Assembly (NCBI RefSeq): GCF_013373865.1
Contig: NC_050471.1
Location: forward strand, 18,781,047 to 18,845,046
Length of the DNA: 64,000 bases
From: Monomorium pharaonis
Taxonomy: Eukaryota; Arthropoda; Insecta; Hymenoptera; Formicidae
Reading direction: 5' to 3'
Shown here: one piece after another, positions 33,650-45,525 of the stretch
Layout: each line of letters begins with the position of its first letter
Numbering within the stretch: position 1 is the first letter of the stretch
Translations under genes and position numbers: made by a program
The notes under the pieces: generated by a model
What the model was told of the DNA's origin: nothing
Seen by the model: only the letters and a program-made list of their open reading frames with translations
Databases searched by the model: none

Positions 33650-34489
33650 CAAGGGAACGGACAGAACTGTCCCTCACCGATTTTAATGAGCTTTAGATAT
33701 GTTGTAGAACATGAAAAATATTGGACCCATATTTTTTTTTAGCGGTGTATCTCGACGTTTAAGAGTTGAAACCACCCGTTATCGAAAATAACGCATTTTT
33801 TCGTTTTTGGCGAATATCTTTGAAAATATAAAGTTTATGAAAAAATGATTTATGCAAAAGTGTTATGGTATTTTATACTCTTTACAATAGTATATTTAGA
33901 TTTTCCAAAAATTTCAAACTTTAATTTAACCCAGCCTTACCCCTTTTTTCAAAATTTTGAAAATTTTGTAAGGACAAAAATTAAAGAGCATTAAAAGTCA
34001 AATCCATCCAAATATAATAATATATGAGTTTCATTATTCTCAATTATTGGCAAAACGAGATGATAATCTCGTGCTATAGGCGCCGCGCTAGAAGTTGCGT
34101 TATTTCTTTAGTCGCGTCACATTCAATAACTGCCTCTCTTGCGTATATTTTTATATTAGAAGACAAAAACGAATTAATCTTAATTACATAATACTCAACG
34201 TATTACACTGTATAAAGCATAAATGCATATACAATATAACAAAAGTAGCATCCCACACGGCATGTAACATTGGTGAAATATTGTAACGATCGGAAATAGT
34301 ATAGAAATATTTCATTAACATTTTAATTATAACTTTTCATCCTAAATATTTCTGAAATGTATTTGCTTCATGTTTTTATAAAATTGCAAATGCAATATTT
34401 CTAAAATCCTTTAGAAACATAAAAAAAGTTTGCTTTCATATTTGACTGTTTCTTAATATTACAAAAAAGTGGCAAATATAATACATATA

Positions 34490-34505
34490 TATATATATAT
34501 GTGTG

Positions 34506-34537
<32 letters not shown>

Positions 34538-34560
34538 TGTGTGTGTACATATATGTATAT
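34490..34560. repeat. Microsatellite AT/GT/GCGT
   Basis: ATATAT, then GTGTGCGTGCGTGCGTGCGT and GTGTGT. Simple sequence; the minus reading is repetitive His/Thr. Confidence 0.85.
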
Positions 34561-35177
34561 ACATTAGTGCGTACGTACATTTTCATCAAAAGGAAGATCT
34601 TTTTAATAGGAAGGAGATCTTTAGTCCTCATACAATTTTTTTGTAAATTTATAAAAACGTTAACACCCTTTATATATTAAGCATGCATGTATATTTTCTC
34701 GTATTAAATAGAATAATTTATAAATATCGTATTTGATAAATACTGATAAGATTTTTTGGCGGTTTTCCCTTAGTCTTGTGACCAATGTCCGTATTCTGTA
34801 TGAGTTCCACCAAATAAAATATTTTATTTCAATTTAAATATATGTTTTATTCCAAAAATTTACTTTTTTTCGTTTTTAAGTTGATTTTTATTATTAAATG
34901 CAAATTATTTTTAATTTCTTAATTTATGTTAAATGTACATACACAAATATACATGCAAACGATATGCAAATATACACGTGCGTGTTAAATATATAAAAAG
35001 TGTTAACGTTTTTATAAATTTGCAAAAAAATTGTATGGAGACCAAAGATCGCCTTCCTATTACTAATGGATATTTTACTGAAGCTTCATATGATGCGCCT
35101 GCGCGAGAACAACCGGCCCGTCTATCAACACTGATATTAAACTTATTCGCCCGTGTTGTCTGCAAAATATATATATA

Positions 35178-36450
35178 CACTGGCGCAAAAAAAAAACGAG
35201 ATAAAAATTTTGACCGATTTTTAGGCAATATTCAAAGTGATGCAACTTTGCGAAAAATCATCCAAATTACATGTACTTTTTTTATTATTAAAGGGAAAAG
35301 ACTCTACTTTGAGAATCCCTAGACGAAAGTTTGATTTGTTAAGTGCGAACCTTTTGTATCGCATGAAAACCAAACATGTTTTCTTTTAATTGAAAAAAGT
35401 AAAAGTTATCATTATATTAATCCAGATTCTTAAAGTTCATTCTTTTCTAAGCAATTAAAAAAAAAATACATATCAATACGATGTTTTTTGTTGATTGCAC
35501 ACGAGTTTGAAATTTGCACTGCATTTTAGGGTATTTTAGCGAATAAATACGGAATTTTTTTAATATCATGAATTTTGAGTATCAATATGATATTGCACAT
35601 TGATTTTATTCGTGTTTAACTTAATCATACCGCCGTCATCAAAATGACCCGATGTGCACCACGTGGAGAATGACGGTCGGATTTTGTACATCATGTGGTT
35701 CTGAAATTTATCAGTAGAAATTTGTACTTACTGATCTGAATATAACGGATAGTTGACGCACCAATTTTACTGAAGTTAACAGAAGATCACATTCCTCTAT
35801 ACTCATAAACCCACACATACACGTAAACATACATATACACATACTCATACATAAAAAATAAAAGTTCAAATTTTATTTCAAAAATCAGCCTTTTCAGGGC
35901 CACATGATGTACAAAATCCGATCGTCATTCTCCACGTGGTGGACATCGGGTTACTTTGATGACGGCGGTATGATTGAGTTAAACACAAATAAAATCAATG
36001 TGCAATATCATATTGATATTCAAAATTCATGATATTAAAAAAATACCGTATTCGCTAAAATACCCTAAAATGCAGTGCAAATTTCAAACTCGTGTGCAAC
36101 AACAAAAAACATCGTATCGTCATATTTTTTTTTAAATTGCTTAGAAAAGAATGAACTTTAAGAATCTGGATTAATATTAACCAGATTTTAACTAAAAACT
36201 TGTGAAAAATGATAACAAACTTTTTTTTTTTTTTTTTTATTAAAAAAAACATGTTTAGTTTTTATGCGATACAAAAAATTCGCACTTAACAAATCAAACT
36301 TTCGCCTAAGGATTCTCCAAGTAGAGTCTTTGCCCTTTAATCTAAAAAAAAGTACATGTAATTTGGATGATTTTTCGCAAAATTGTATCACTTTGAAGAT
36401 TGCCTAAAAATCGGTCAAAATTTTTGTCTCGTTATTTTTTTGCCCCATTG
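35178..36450. mobile_element. 1.27-kb palindromic Tc1/mariner-type MITE
   Basis: Ends CACTGGCGCAAAAAAAAAA and inverse of CAATGGGGCAAAAAAATAAC, flanked by TA. The arms are inverted almost to the centre near 35780 (CCACGTGGAGAATGACGGTC against GATCGTCATTCTCCACGTGG). No coding capacity. Confidence 0.7.
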
Positions 36451-37678
36451 TATATATATCCGTATAAATGTATTTTCAAACTCATTAAATTAAATTATAT
36501 AATTATATTATCTTTATTATTAGAGTGTGCTATGTGCATATAGCGTAAATAATATAATTATGCAAATAGTTATTGTAGTTTATATTTTATACTTCTCTCT
36601 TAATATTACATATTTTGTTATATTGTATTTGCAGTTTCAAATATTAAAAAAATATTTTGCTTTATATTAATCTATATTCGCATTTGTAACAATGAAAATG
36701 TATGTACGTACATATGTATATATATGCTACTTTTGTTATACATATGCATTTATGCTTTACATCGTGTAATACTTTGGGTACTATGTAATTAAGATTAATC
36801 CATTTTTATGTTCTAATATAAAAATATACGCAGGAGAAAGTTATTGAATGCGACGCGACTAAAGAAATAACGCAACTTTTAGCGCGGCGCCTATAGCACG
36901 AGATTATCATCTTGTTTTGCCAATAATTGAGAATGATGGAATCCATATATTATTATATTTGGATGGATTTGGCTTTTAATGCTCTTTAATTTTTGTCCTT
37001 ACAAAATTTTCAAAATTTTGAAAAAAAGGAGGGGGTGGGGTAAATTAAAAAGTTCGAAATTTTTGGAAAATCTAAATATATACTATATTGTAAAGACTAT
37101 AAAATACCATAAAATTTTTGTATAAATTGTTTTTTCATAAACCTTATATTTTCAAAAATATAAGGTTTATGATTCGCCAGAATCATCGCAGACGATACGG
37201 GCGAATAATAAGATTTATTATTCGCCAGAAACGAAAAAACGCGTTATTTTCGAGGGGTAGTTTCAACCCCTAAACGTCGAGATACGCCGCTAAAAAAAAT
37301 GGATCTAATATTTTTTTATGTTCTACAACATATCCAAAGCTCATTAAAATTGGTGGGGACAGTTCTGTCCGTTCCCTTGTAAGATTCCTAATTCTTATAT
37401 CTATATTTTGAAACACTTATGGGAAGCTAAAAATCCAACTTTTAAAATATCTCAAAAACTATTGATTTTTAGATTTCATATCCATTGAAATTTTTATCAG
37501 ATCATAACAAATAACATACTACATTTTCAGCAAAAGACGAGAACCGAAATCCATTTAATTGGGTGCGGAGTCCTTTATGAGATGTTTAGAAATATAGTAT
37601 TGCATTTTATTTGCTATTTATTATGATGCGTATCACGCAGAAATTGTTTTTAAATTGTTTTACTTACAATTAAAGTCT

Positions 37679-37788
37679 TAGAAAAGTAGAGAGACGCGAA
37701 CTTTACTCTCTCTCTATCGTCGATGTCATCTTGAGTATATATACTAGTCAGAAAGACGAACATAGTTTGCGCCTCTCTGCTTTTTTAA
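37679..37788. mobile_element. Short hairpin MITE
   Basis: AAAAGTAGAGAGACGCGAAC at the left matches, inverted, GTTTGCGCCTCTCTGCTTTT at the right. About 110 bases. Confidence 0.5.
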
Positions 37789-38129
37789 AGCTCCAATTTT
37801 GCTTAACAGGAACATTATCTTAAAATTAGATAAAATGGTTCATAATTTTATATCTAGATAAATTTGAAATTAAATGATATTATTTAACGCATGTTTCCGT
37901 ATTATTTATCTTTATCTAAATAATTTTAAATTATCTAAACGCAATTTTGAATAGAAAAAATACATATATATAAAATGTGACAAAACGTAATTCATAATAT
38001 ACATAAGATGAAAAGAAAAACATTTTTAATGTATAATCGACAGAACAATTGTTTTGCAATAAACATTATTTTATATTTTGAAAAGTAGAAATATAATATA
38101 TACATCACACATATACGTTTTTATTCTAG

Positions 38130-38353
38130 AGTTGTTTGGCTTTGATATACTGATTGATGATACACTGAAGCCATGGCTATTGGAAGTAAATTTAACTCCT
38201 TCATTAGGATGTGATTCGCCACTAGATGTTAGACTCAAATCAGCTTTAATAGCAGACTTATTTACTCTCGTTGGCATAGCTGCTGTCGATCCAATTCTGC
38301 GTTCTCAAAATTTAAACCATGCTGCCATAAATTCTAATAAAAAGATAATTAGT
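38130..38353 (+). CDS. TTLL5: TTLL5-type tubulin polyglutamylase, internal exon with metal-binding segment
   Basis: Encodes LFGFDILIDDTLKPWLLEVN, then LTPSLGCDSPLDVRLKSAL and DLFTLVGIAAVDP. The Glu and Asn of LLEVN coordinate Mg-ATP in TTL enzymes and both are present. CDSPLD followed by DLFTLVG is the TTLL5 pattern rather than TTLL4. The acceptor is TTCTAG before 38130; its AG completes a Glu codon with the last G of exon 26872-27071. The donor is GTAAGC at 38354, leaving phase 0, which fits exon 46434. The catalytic core therefore looks intact. Confidence 0.93.
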
Positions 38354-38451
38354 GTAAGCTATCTTGCTCTATATTTTCTCTAATTATTTATATTTCTTTA
38401 TCTTCTTTTGATTTATATAAATTACATTAAATATTAAATTCTCTTTATTAA

Positions 38452-39354
38452 CCCTCTGCCTACACACCTTATTTTTCTCCCGATTCCTACACACAGGGGT
38501 TACGCTAACCCCAAAATTTCGTTGACTTATATCTCCAAATGTATTTAATCAATTTTAACTTTTTTTTTTTAATCGAAAGGAAAAAATCTCAGAATTATGA
38601 TGGTCTTGGCTGAAAAGTCGAAGATATTAAAAGAAAAGAGATTTTTTGAAAAGAATGAGAAAGAAACAAAAAATTTTTGTAAAAATTTGCTTTTTTTTGA
38701 ACGCCCGTATTTATTAGAAAAAAATAGATAAAGTAATTAAAATGGTGATTAATGGAAAGGGGAAGAGTTGTACTTTAAGAATCTATCGTCAGTTTTTTTA
38801 TTCTGTTCAAAAAACATATTTATTTTGTAATGTGAATTTAGTAAAAAATGAATGCAATTTAAACACAATAGTAAAAGAAAATAGTAATATTTATTTAAAA
38901 AATATAATTATTAATACCCAAAAACAATTATTAATACAAAAAATATTTATTACAAAAGATTTTATTTATTATAAAAAAATTTTTTAATTTGTAATGCTAC
39001 AATTGCAGCATATTTTTGCAAAGTGATCGCGACATTGGTAATATATATAAGTACTTTATGCGTAAATGATACGTAATGAACAAAAAAATAACTTTACTTA
39101 CCCTTCAAATTTAGAACTTTTCCATTTTTTTTTTGTTACGTTCCCTACACACGGGATAATTGTAACCCCAACACACACTTTCGATGCTTCTACTTCTGTT
39201 GTTTTCAGAACATTCACAACGCCCAAAAGGAATAAGTAGAGTACAGTTCAAACTTTTTCCCCCCTGGTTCCAGCATCCCTTTGCTAAATACTTTTAAGTA
39301 GCGAACATTTCAAAATCGACTGGGGTTACCGTAACCCCATGTGTAGCCAGAGGG
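38452..39354. mobile_element. piggyBac-type MITE
   Basis: Flanked by TTAA (38448-38451, 39355-39358). Ends CCCTCTGCCTACACA and, inverted, CCCTCTGGCTACACA. Sub-terminal GGGGTTACGCTAACCCC and GGGGTTACCGTAACCCC are near-palindromes. The interior reading at 38742-38987 is not a transposase. Confidence 0.75.
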
Positions 39355-39539
39355 TTAACATACATTTATTATATTTATTTTTATATTAAATTGTAGATTA
39401 AAAATTTATGAATTTTCTACTCTTAAATATATAAGAAAAGAGTTGTTAAGTTGTCAAAATTTTTTAATTAATAATTTTTAATTAAATAATTAAATTTGTG
39501 TTAAGTATTTATATATTTAAATATTTATTTAACAAGGAG

Positions 39540-39554
39540 ATGGTAAAAACTGCG

Positions 39555-39595
<41 letters not shown>

Positions 39596-39746
39596 ATATG
39601 AAATAAGTCGTCAGTAAAATATAATATTGGAATTCGCACAAATACTAGTATTGTGATATGACAAAGAAGATCTTAAGTGATATCTTTACTTTTTGTAGTA
39701 TAATGTAGTCAAAAGTTTTGTTTATTTAGGTCTACAAGTATATTCC

Positions 39747-39783
<37 letters not shown>

Positions 39784-39812
39784 GCGCGCGCGCGCGGGGG
39801 GGGGGGGGAGAC
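39540..39812. repeat. Microsatellites (AT)n, (AC)n, (CG)n and poly-G
   Basis: (AT)n at about 39557-39592; (AC)n at 39750-39781; CG repeats then a G run to about 39808. The last block is next to the 3' end of the LINE at 39835-44590. Confidence 0.85.
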
Positions 39813-40304
39813 GGACAGACAGACAAAGCGTTTATTATCGTTCTAGGGCAGGCTCTCTAAGGCACTCTAAGAACGTTAAGAGAGAATACAGTAAAGAGCG
39901 CAAGAGTGAAAATACAATACTAGATACATTAAAAAATAGAATATGAAAGTTTAAAGAATTAAGAGTACGAGTGCAGAAAAGATTGCAATATACATAATTA
40001 CAAGTGCCGATAAAATTCTATGTACAAAACTAAATTGAGAATAATACAGATTTTTGAGTATTACAGAATTAAAGAAAAATATGTGAAATTGTTTTAGCGT
40101 ATGTGCATTAATAACAAAGTAATAGACGATGTATAAAAGTAAAATTAAAAATAAAAATTGGAATAAAAATTGATGGATGATGAAATTGCATAACAAGTGT
40201 GCATGACATTTCGCGACCCGACTGTCCAGCGACAGTATGAGTGAGAGGGTTCGCGAGTAGTAAGTGTGCTCCGATTACAATGATTGACCGGATGATTAAA
40301 CGAA

Positions 40305-43110
40305 CTAGAGCCGGACCGATGCGCCATCCCCCAGCAGATGACTGAAGAGCCCCCGCCGAAACGAAGATGAATCCAACGTCCTGATGGCGATCGGGAGAGA
40401 GTTCCAGAAAGAGGAAGCAACGTAGCAGAAGGATTGCTGATAGGTGGAAGTTCTGCATTGAGGGATGGTAAGATCGTGTGGTGAGATCCGGGAAGTGAAA
40501 CGGGGATCGATGCAGGGATGAAAGTTGCACGCAAGGTAAGAAGGACAGCCTGATCGAAGGACAGAGAAAAGTAGACAACCGGCGAGATAGGCTCTCCTGT
40601 CATCCGCGGTCAGCCATCCCAAGGTCCGATAGTGGTGAGAGATATGTTCATCTCTCCGCAGGTTGAGGATGAAACGAACGCAGGCGTTCATTAGTCGCCT
40701 CAGTTTGAGCCGCTGCTGATTGGTCAGGTCAGAGAGCACGGCTGAGCAGTAGTCGAATAGCGGGAAAATTAGCGATGTCACAAGTCGCGTGCGCATTGAT
40801 GTTGTGAAGCAGTTTTGGTGGTATTTCAATCGCCATAAAGCTCCGGTTACTTTGTTTGACATCTCTCTGACCTGCTCAGCCCAACTGAGATTGCTGGAAA
40901 TCTGTACACCTAGATTGGTCGCATGGTCGACGAAATTTATCGGAATCCCATTGATGCTCAAACTGAAGCGACCGTCCTCGTGCATGGACCTCACATACCG
41001 AGTGCTACCCATAAGAAGCGCCTTGGTTTTATTAGCATTGAGAGTGAGACCATTGTGAGCCGACCAGCGCTCCAGCGAGGCGATGTCACTCTTGACGCGA
41101 CTGAGAGCGAGATCAAGGTCACGAGGGAGGAAGTGCATGTATATTTGCAGATCATCTGCATATAGTAGGTGATGACAGTGGGAGATGATATGTTGAATGT
41201 CGTCGATAAAGATGGCGAAGAGAAGCGGGCCGAGGACGGAGCCCTGGGGGACGCCCGCGAGGACGGGGGCTCATGAAGAGTGTCCGTCGACAGCTCGCAC
41301 CCGTTGGTATCTGCCGGTGAGATATGATTCGAACCAGTGTAAGGCTGAATTGGATAAACGGAAGTTGGCTAACTTACTTAAGAAGAGGTTGTGGTGAACG
41401 GAATCAAAGGCCTTGGAAAAATCGAATAAGATGAGGAGGGTGACCATCCTTTTGTCCACCGCCAGCCTGACATCGTCGACGAGCTTAATCAGCGTGGTCT
41501 GGGTACTATTACCTCGTCGGAAGCCGGTCTGGAAGGAATCTAGCGGGCGATGAAGAGATAGATGGGATGAGAGTCATGGATTATGCGCTCAAGGACCTTG
41601 GAGAGGAAGCAAAGGAGGGAGTTGGGGCGGAAGTCGGAGACGGCTGAAGGAGTTTTAATTTTCGGGAGAGGGATAATGTGAGAATATTTCCAGGAGGAAG
41701 GGAAAATTGAGGTGTTTAGGGATGGGTTGAAGAGGTCTAGGATTACAGGAAGGCTATCCAGGAGTAGCCGACGGTTGATGTCGTCAGGGCCGACAGCGTT
41801 AGATGACATTTTATGAGAGCGTTCCGCAGGTTATCAGGAGTGATGTGTTTGAAATAGAAAGTGGCGGGGTCTGAAAGAGTAGAGAGGGGTAAAGGAGGAG
41901 TGAGACAGGAAGGGACGGGAGAATGTGGGATGGTGCAGGAAGGGAGATGTGCCGTGGAGAAGTAGACATTGAGGTCGTCAGGAGTGAAGTCAGGTGGTGA
42001 GGGGGCAGATTTAGGTTTGGCGAGGCCCAAGGAACGCAGCTCTGCCCAGAGCCGTGAGGGGGAGTAGCGGGTGCTGAGGCGTGAAGAGATATAATTGTTT
42101 TTGGCGGAGGTGATAAGGAGGCTAACCTCATTCCGCAGGGAAACATAAGCTGCGCGGTTGACGGGCGATGGGTGTTGGAGGAGAACTCTCCCCGAGGCAT
42201 CTCTCCTACGCATCAGCGTCCTGATGGATGAGTTAAGCCACGGGGCAGGACGCCTCACCGTGAGAGAGCGCAGAGGTGCGTAACGATTCCTGGTATCGAG
42301 GAGGTAACCGGACAGTAATCTGATTTTCTTGTCGAGGGAGGAGGAACGGAGGATGGCAGTCCAGTCAACCGCCGCCAGGGAACTGTGGAAGGAATCGAGG
42401 TCGAAATGGGAGTAGTGGACCGAGATGAGCCGGGGAGGCATGCGAGGGATTTGTAGATTCAAGGTGACCTCGATGAGATCGTGAGAGGAGAGGAAAGGCA
42501 AGGGTTGCTGGGAATAAGATATGACGAGGGCGCGATCACTGACCAGACAGTGGTCAATGCGAGAATGAGAGGAAGCAGTGCAGTAGGTAGTGGAAAATGG
42601 GACAATGTAGAGGTGATTGCTGGTACAGTAATCAAGGAATGCTTCAGTGTCGTATGAGCCTCGATTAAGGTCAATATTGAAATCACCGACGACGACGGCC
42701 GCGGCGAAGGAGGGATGAAGTTGCTCAAAGTCAGCCTGAAAAAGAGTGAGGAAATCCACCTTGGGGGGCCGATAGATCACGCCCAGAAGGAAAGGCCGGC
42801 AGCCGTCCGCAGTCACGGAGAGAAGCAGGTATTCCGGTCGAGAATTATAATGGTTGGGCGACGCGACGAGAATACGAATCCTGAGCCCACGACGCAAGTA
42901 AATGCCAATCCCCCCTCCCCTTTTCCCCTCCCTGTCAAGTCTGACAAGACGGTAGTCTTGCAGGTCGACGAAGGAGTCAGGAACGTGTGGCTTCAGCCAT
43001 GTCTCTGACATTGCAATAATGTCATAGTTATTTAATGAGAAAAAGAAAACTCTGCAAAGTGGGGGAGGAGAGACTGGCAGTTGACATGACAGAGGCAAAG
43101 GGGGCCGATG
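40305..43110 (-). pseudogene. LINE ORF2: endonuclease and reverse transcriptase, four breaks
   Basis: The endonuclease nicks target DNA and the reverse transcriptase copies the RNA there. In order: CQSLLPHFAEF (43060), YDIIAMSETWL, VVVGDFNIDLN, RIDHCLVSD and SSHDLIEV (endonuclease, to about 42450); a linker; VGPDDINRRLLLDSLP (41790); ILFDFSKAFDSVHH (41420); GVPQGSVLGPLLFAIFIDDI and LLYADDLQIYMHF with the catalytic YADD (41250-41140); then NANKTKALLMGS and the thumb to 40305. Breaks seen: frame changes near 43033, 41810 and 41550, and one in-frame TGA at 41271. A 565-codon reading starting at 43440 includes non-native sequence before the endonuclease. Confidence 0.8.
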
Positions 43111-44419
43111 TGGGCGAGACGCGCCGCGCGGGGGTCGCGTCAGACCTTCCTTCGGGAGGGCTGCTTGGGGATGGCCCCGGCGCCCGCGGCGCGCTTTGGG
43201 TGCCCGGCAGGGGGAGAACATCGCGGATCCGCAGCGGGCAAGGACACAGACTGCGAGCCCACGCGCACCTGCCCCGCGCCCGGAGGACAGGGAGGCCCCG
43301 CACCATCCCGGGCGGATGGCACAGGCCGGTCCATCGAGCCGGACGAAGCAGGCACAGGAGGAACAGATGTTGGTCGAGAAACGTCCCCGATAACCTCGGC
43401 GAGATGAGCCATGTGATGCAGCTGATGGGCACGGCAGCATTCCGAGGCTTTACGAAGACTGAGTCATTGCGAATCCAAGCGTGGTGAAGTCGACCCTCCT
43501 CCACCGCACGCCTTGCCTCCCGGAGAACGCTCCTCGTTAGAGCCGTCAGCCTCTCATTGACCTTCACGTTGGATCCGGCGAGAGACTCGGAAATCGCCGC
43601 TCCCTCGAGAATCCCCTTGGTACGCTTACCGTCGATCCAACGATTCCGAACATCATTTGAAGAGAGCCTGACAACTAGGGGACGGGGACGATTGCCCCTG
43701 GCGGGAATCCGATAGCAGGTGATGATATCGCCCGGCATGACGGCCACAGACAGAGCCGATCCGATCCCGGAAGCGACGGCGCGGGGGTCCTCGCCCGCGA
43801 GTTCCTTTACTCCGAAGAGAATCAGTTCCGTGTTGAGTTTGTCCCGCTCCAAGGCATCCAACCGTGACTCAAGGTCCGCACGCGAACCTCCACAGCGTTC
43901 CGGGCAAGGTCGGGCCTCCAGGGCCACCACCCGATCGAGCAGGCCGCCCTGCTGCTCCGCGAGACGCGACGTCGAAGCCGAGAGGGAGTCAGTCCGCGTA
44001 GAGAGGGACTCGAATTTGGTTGTAAGAGTACCTAGCGAGGACGCGAACCGCTGCATGTTTGTCTCAAGTAAGGACAATTGTGTCCTCACAGCAGTTAGAT
44101 CCTCCAGTTTAATCTTAATGTTTGTTACCTTGTCGAGAAGCGAGGCAATGAGATCCCGCAGCGAGCCCGACTCAGCGCAGGAGGCCTCCGAAACCGGAGA
44201 CCTGACGGCGCCGGCACCAGGGTGAGTGACAGCAGTTCGCTGGAAGGGCCTACTGTTTTTACAGAGGAGACAACGGAGGTCTTCGATGTCCGGTGAGTCT
44301 CCTCCGTCTGTCGAAACCCGGCAGCATTCCTCGTGAAAGACGTGCTTCGAAATACGCTCGCAGCAGAGCGCATCCGCAGCTGCCATAAAGCGCTTACATA
44401 CCACGCAAGATAGCGTCAT
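43028..44419 (-). CDS. LINE ORF1 protein with PHD-like finger and FP/RRM-like domain
   Basis: 463-codon reading from ATG at 44419. ORF1 proteins bind LINE RNA and escort it. Residues 5-60 hold paired cysteines and His (CVVCKRF ... HVFHEECC ... CLLCKN), like a PHD/RING finger. Residues about 90-200 are a predicted coiled coil. Residues about 205-335 (ELILFGVKE, CYRIPARGNRPRPLVVRL, WIRNDSVFVKPRN) resemble the baculovirus FP25-type domain common in ORF1. After about residue 335 the reading switches to a Pro/Arg/Ser-rich tail; another frame continues more naturally (HLAEVIGD), so a frameshift near 43410 is likely and the long tail artificial. Confidence 0.7.
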   Translation of the reverse strand: MTLSCVVCKRFMAAADALCCERISKHVFHEECCRVSTDGGDSPDIEDLRCLLCKNSRPFQRTAVTHPGAGAVRSPVSEASCAESGSLRDLIASLLDKVTNIKIKLEDLTAVRTQLSLLETNMQRFASSLGTLTTKFESLSTRTDSLSASTSRLAEQQGGLLDRVVALEARPCPERCGGSRADLESRLDALERDKLNTELILFGVKELAGEDPRAVASGIGSALSVAVMPGDIITCYRIPARGNRPRPLVVRLSSNDVRNRWIDGKRTKGILEGAAISESLAGSNVKVNERLTALTRSVLREARRAVEEGRLHHAWIRNDSVFVKPRNAAVPISCITWLISPRLSGTFLDQHLFLLCLLRPARWTGLCHPPGMVRGLPVLRARGRCAWARSLCPCPLRIRDVLPLPGTQSAPRAPGPSPSSPPEGRSDATPARRVSPTSAPFASVMSTASLSSPTLQSFLFLIK

Positions 44420-44795
44420 TTCTCCACGCGTCGATATCTGTCAAAACAGCTGACTCACTGAGAGGGGGCCCGGCAGCGTTGACAGCCGAATCTCGAACGG
44501 AGACGGCTGATTTCTGGAGTGGGGAGCACGAACGTCTCCAACGATGTTGACGAGTGAGACACCAGCAGATACGTTTCGAGAACTTCAATGATAAATCCGA
44601 TATGACCGGGTCCGAAATGAGTAAAAAAAGGCTTTAAAAGCCAAGTAGCGGTACTCACAGATGTGGGACCAGGTCGAACAAAAGAGCCTTCGACAAATTA
44701 TCTGGAAAAGAGAGCCGAGGGGCAGAAAACAGCAGAAAAAAGCCGAGAAATACGGAGCAGCAATAAACACGTCCAACTATACTCACATGCGCGGA

Positions 44796-44817
44796 GAGAG
44801 AGAGAGAGAGAGATGGG

Positions 44818-44868
<51 letters not shown>
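44796..44868. repeat. (GA)n microsatellite
   Basis: AGAGAG repeats with one GGGG interruption. Confidence 0.9.
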
Positions 44869-44869
<1 letters not shown>

Positions 44870-44870
<1 letters not shown>

Positions 44871-45408
44871 TGACCGTATGTAAATAACGACACCATATTT
44901 ACATCTTTTTAAATCAAAATTTAAAAGAATTGATCCAATTTTTTACATGACAACTTTCATAAATATAAAAATTAGTAAAGAGGCACTTTTCAAGATTATT
45001 TATAATATTTTGCATGTAAATCATAAAAATTTTTTATATATATTTTCCGAGATATACATAAATAGAAAGAAATAAAGTTGATAAATTTGTCTTGTTATAT
45101 GTATAAACAGATGGAGTATAAAAATATATCCGAAAATTTTATGACCTGAAAACTATCTTCTAATGAATATTTTATTAACAAATCAACAGTTATCAGGTCC
45201 ATCAGTAAGACTAATAACAGGCTTGTGAAATTCAAAATAAAGTATTGTTCAAAATAAAGACCATGTAAGCCAACGCAAAATATTCGTGTTAAGTTATTTA
45301 TAAACAAGATAATTACATACACAGACATTTCATATCCGTTAAGAATTAGTGTGTTGTTATAATATTTGTATTATCGCAATAATCTTATATTTACACGTTT
45401 TATTTGGG
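44870..45408. other. AT-rich intron
   Basis: Nothing recognised. Confidence 0.5.
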
Positions 45409-45525
45409 GTGCGTTCCGTTTCACGTATGATACATATGATGCATCGTTCATCCTTGTTGTTTGTCAAACGTTAAACAAGGATGAACAATGCATTATGCGC
45501 ATCATGCGTTGAAACGGAACGCAGC
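45409..45525. mobile_element. Short hairpin MITE
   Basis: GTGCGTTCCGTTTCACG at the left and CGTTGAAACGGAACGCAGCC at the right are inverted; the pairing continues through ATGATGC/GCATCAT and CATCCTTGTT/AACAAGGATG. About 115 bases. Confidence 0.65.

Larger units (their letters stand above)
33650..37379. mobile_element. 3.7-kb palindromic Harbinger-like element
   Basis: Ends CAAGGGAACGGACAGAACTG and the inverse CAGTTCTGTCCGTTCCCTTG, flanked by TAA on both sides (33647-33649, 37380-37382). A TWA duplication is the PIF/Harbinger signature. Inverted arms extend hundreds of bases (TATCTCGACGTTT..., GCGCCTATAGCACGAG near 34085 and 36890). No transposase. A second palindromic element (35178-36450) sits in the middle. 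Its sister copy is at 57340-60962. Confidence 0.75.
39835..44590 (-). mobile_element. Nearly full-length two-ORF LINE (CR1/Jockey type)
   Basis: Minus-strand non-LTR retrotransposon with ORF1 (44419 to about 43028) and ORF2 (about 43100 to 40305), then a 3' untranslated region reaching about 39835. It is GC-richer than its surroundings. Only a few breaks, so it is far younger than the pyrimidine-rich LINE family at 6-13 kb. 5' end is near 44590-44790, next to a GA microsatellite. Confidence 0.75.

Noticed and set aside
43035..43487. Plus-strand ORFs opposite the LINE
   Set aside because: GC-rich region open in several frames at once; the minus strand carries the LINE proteins.
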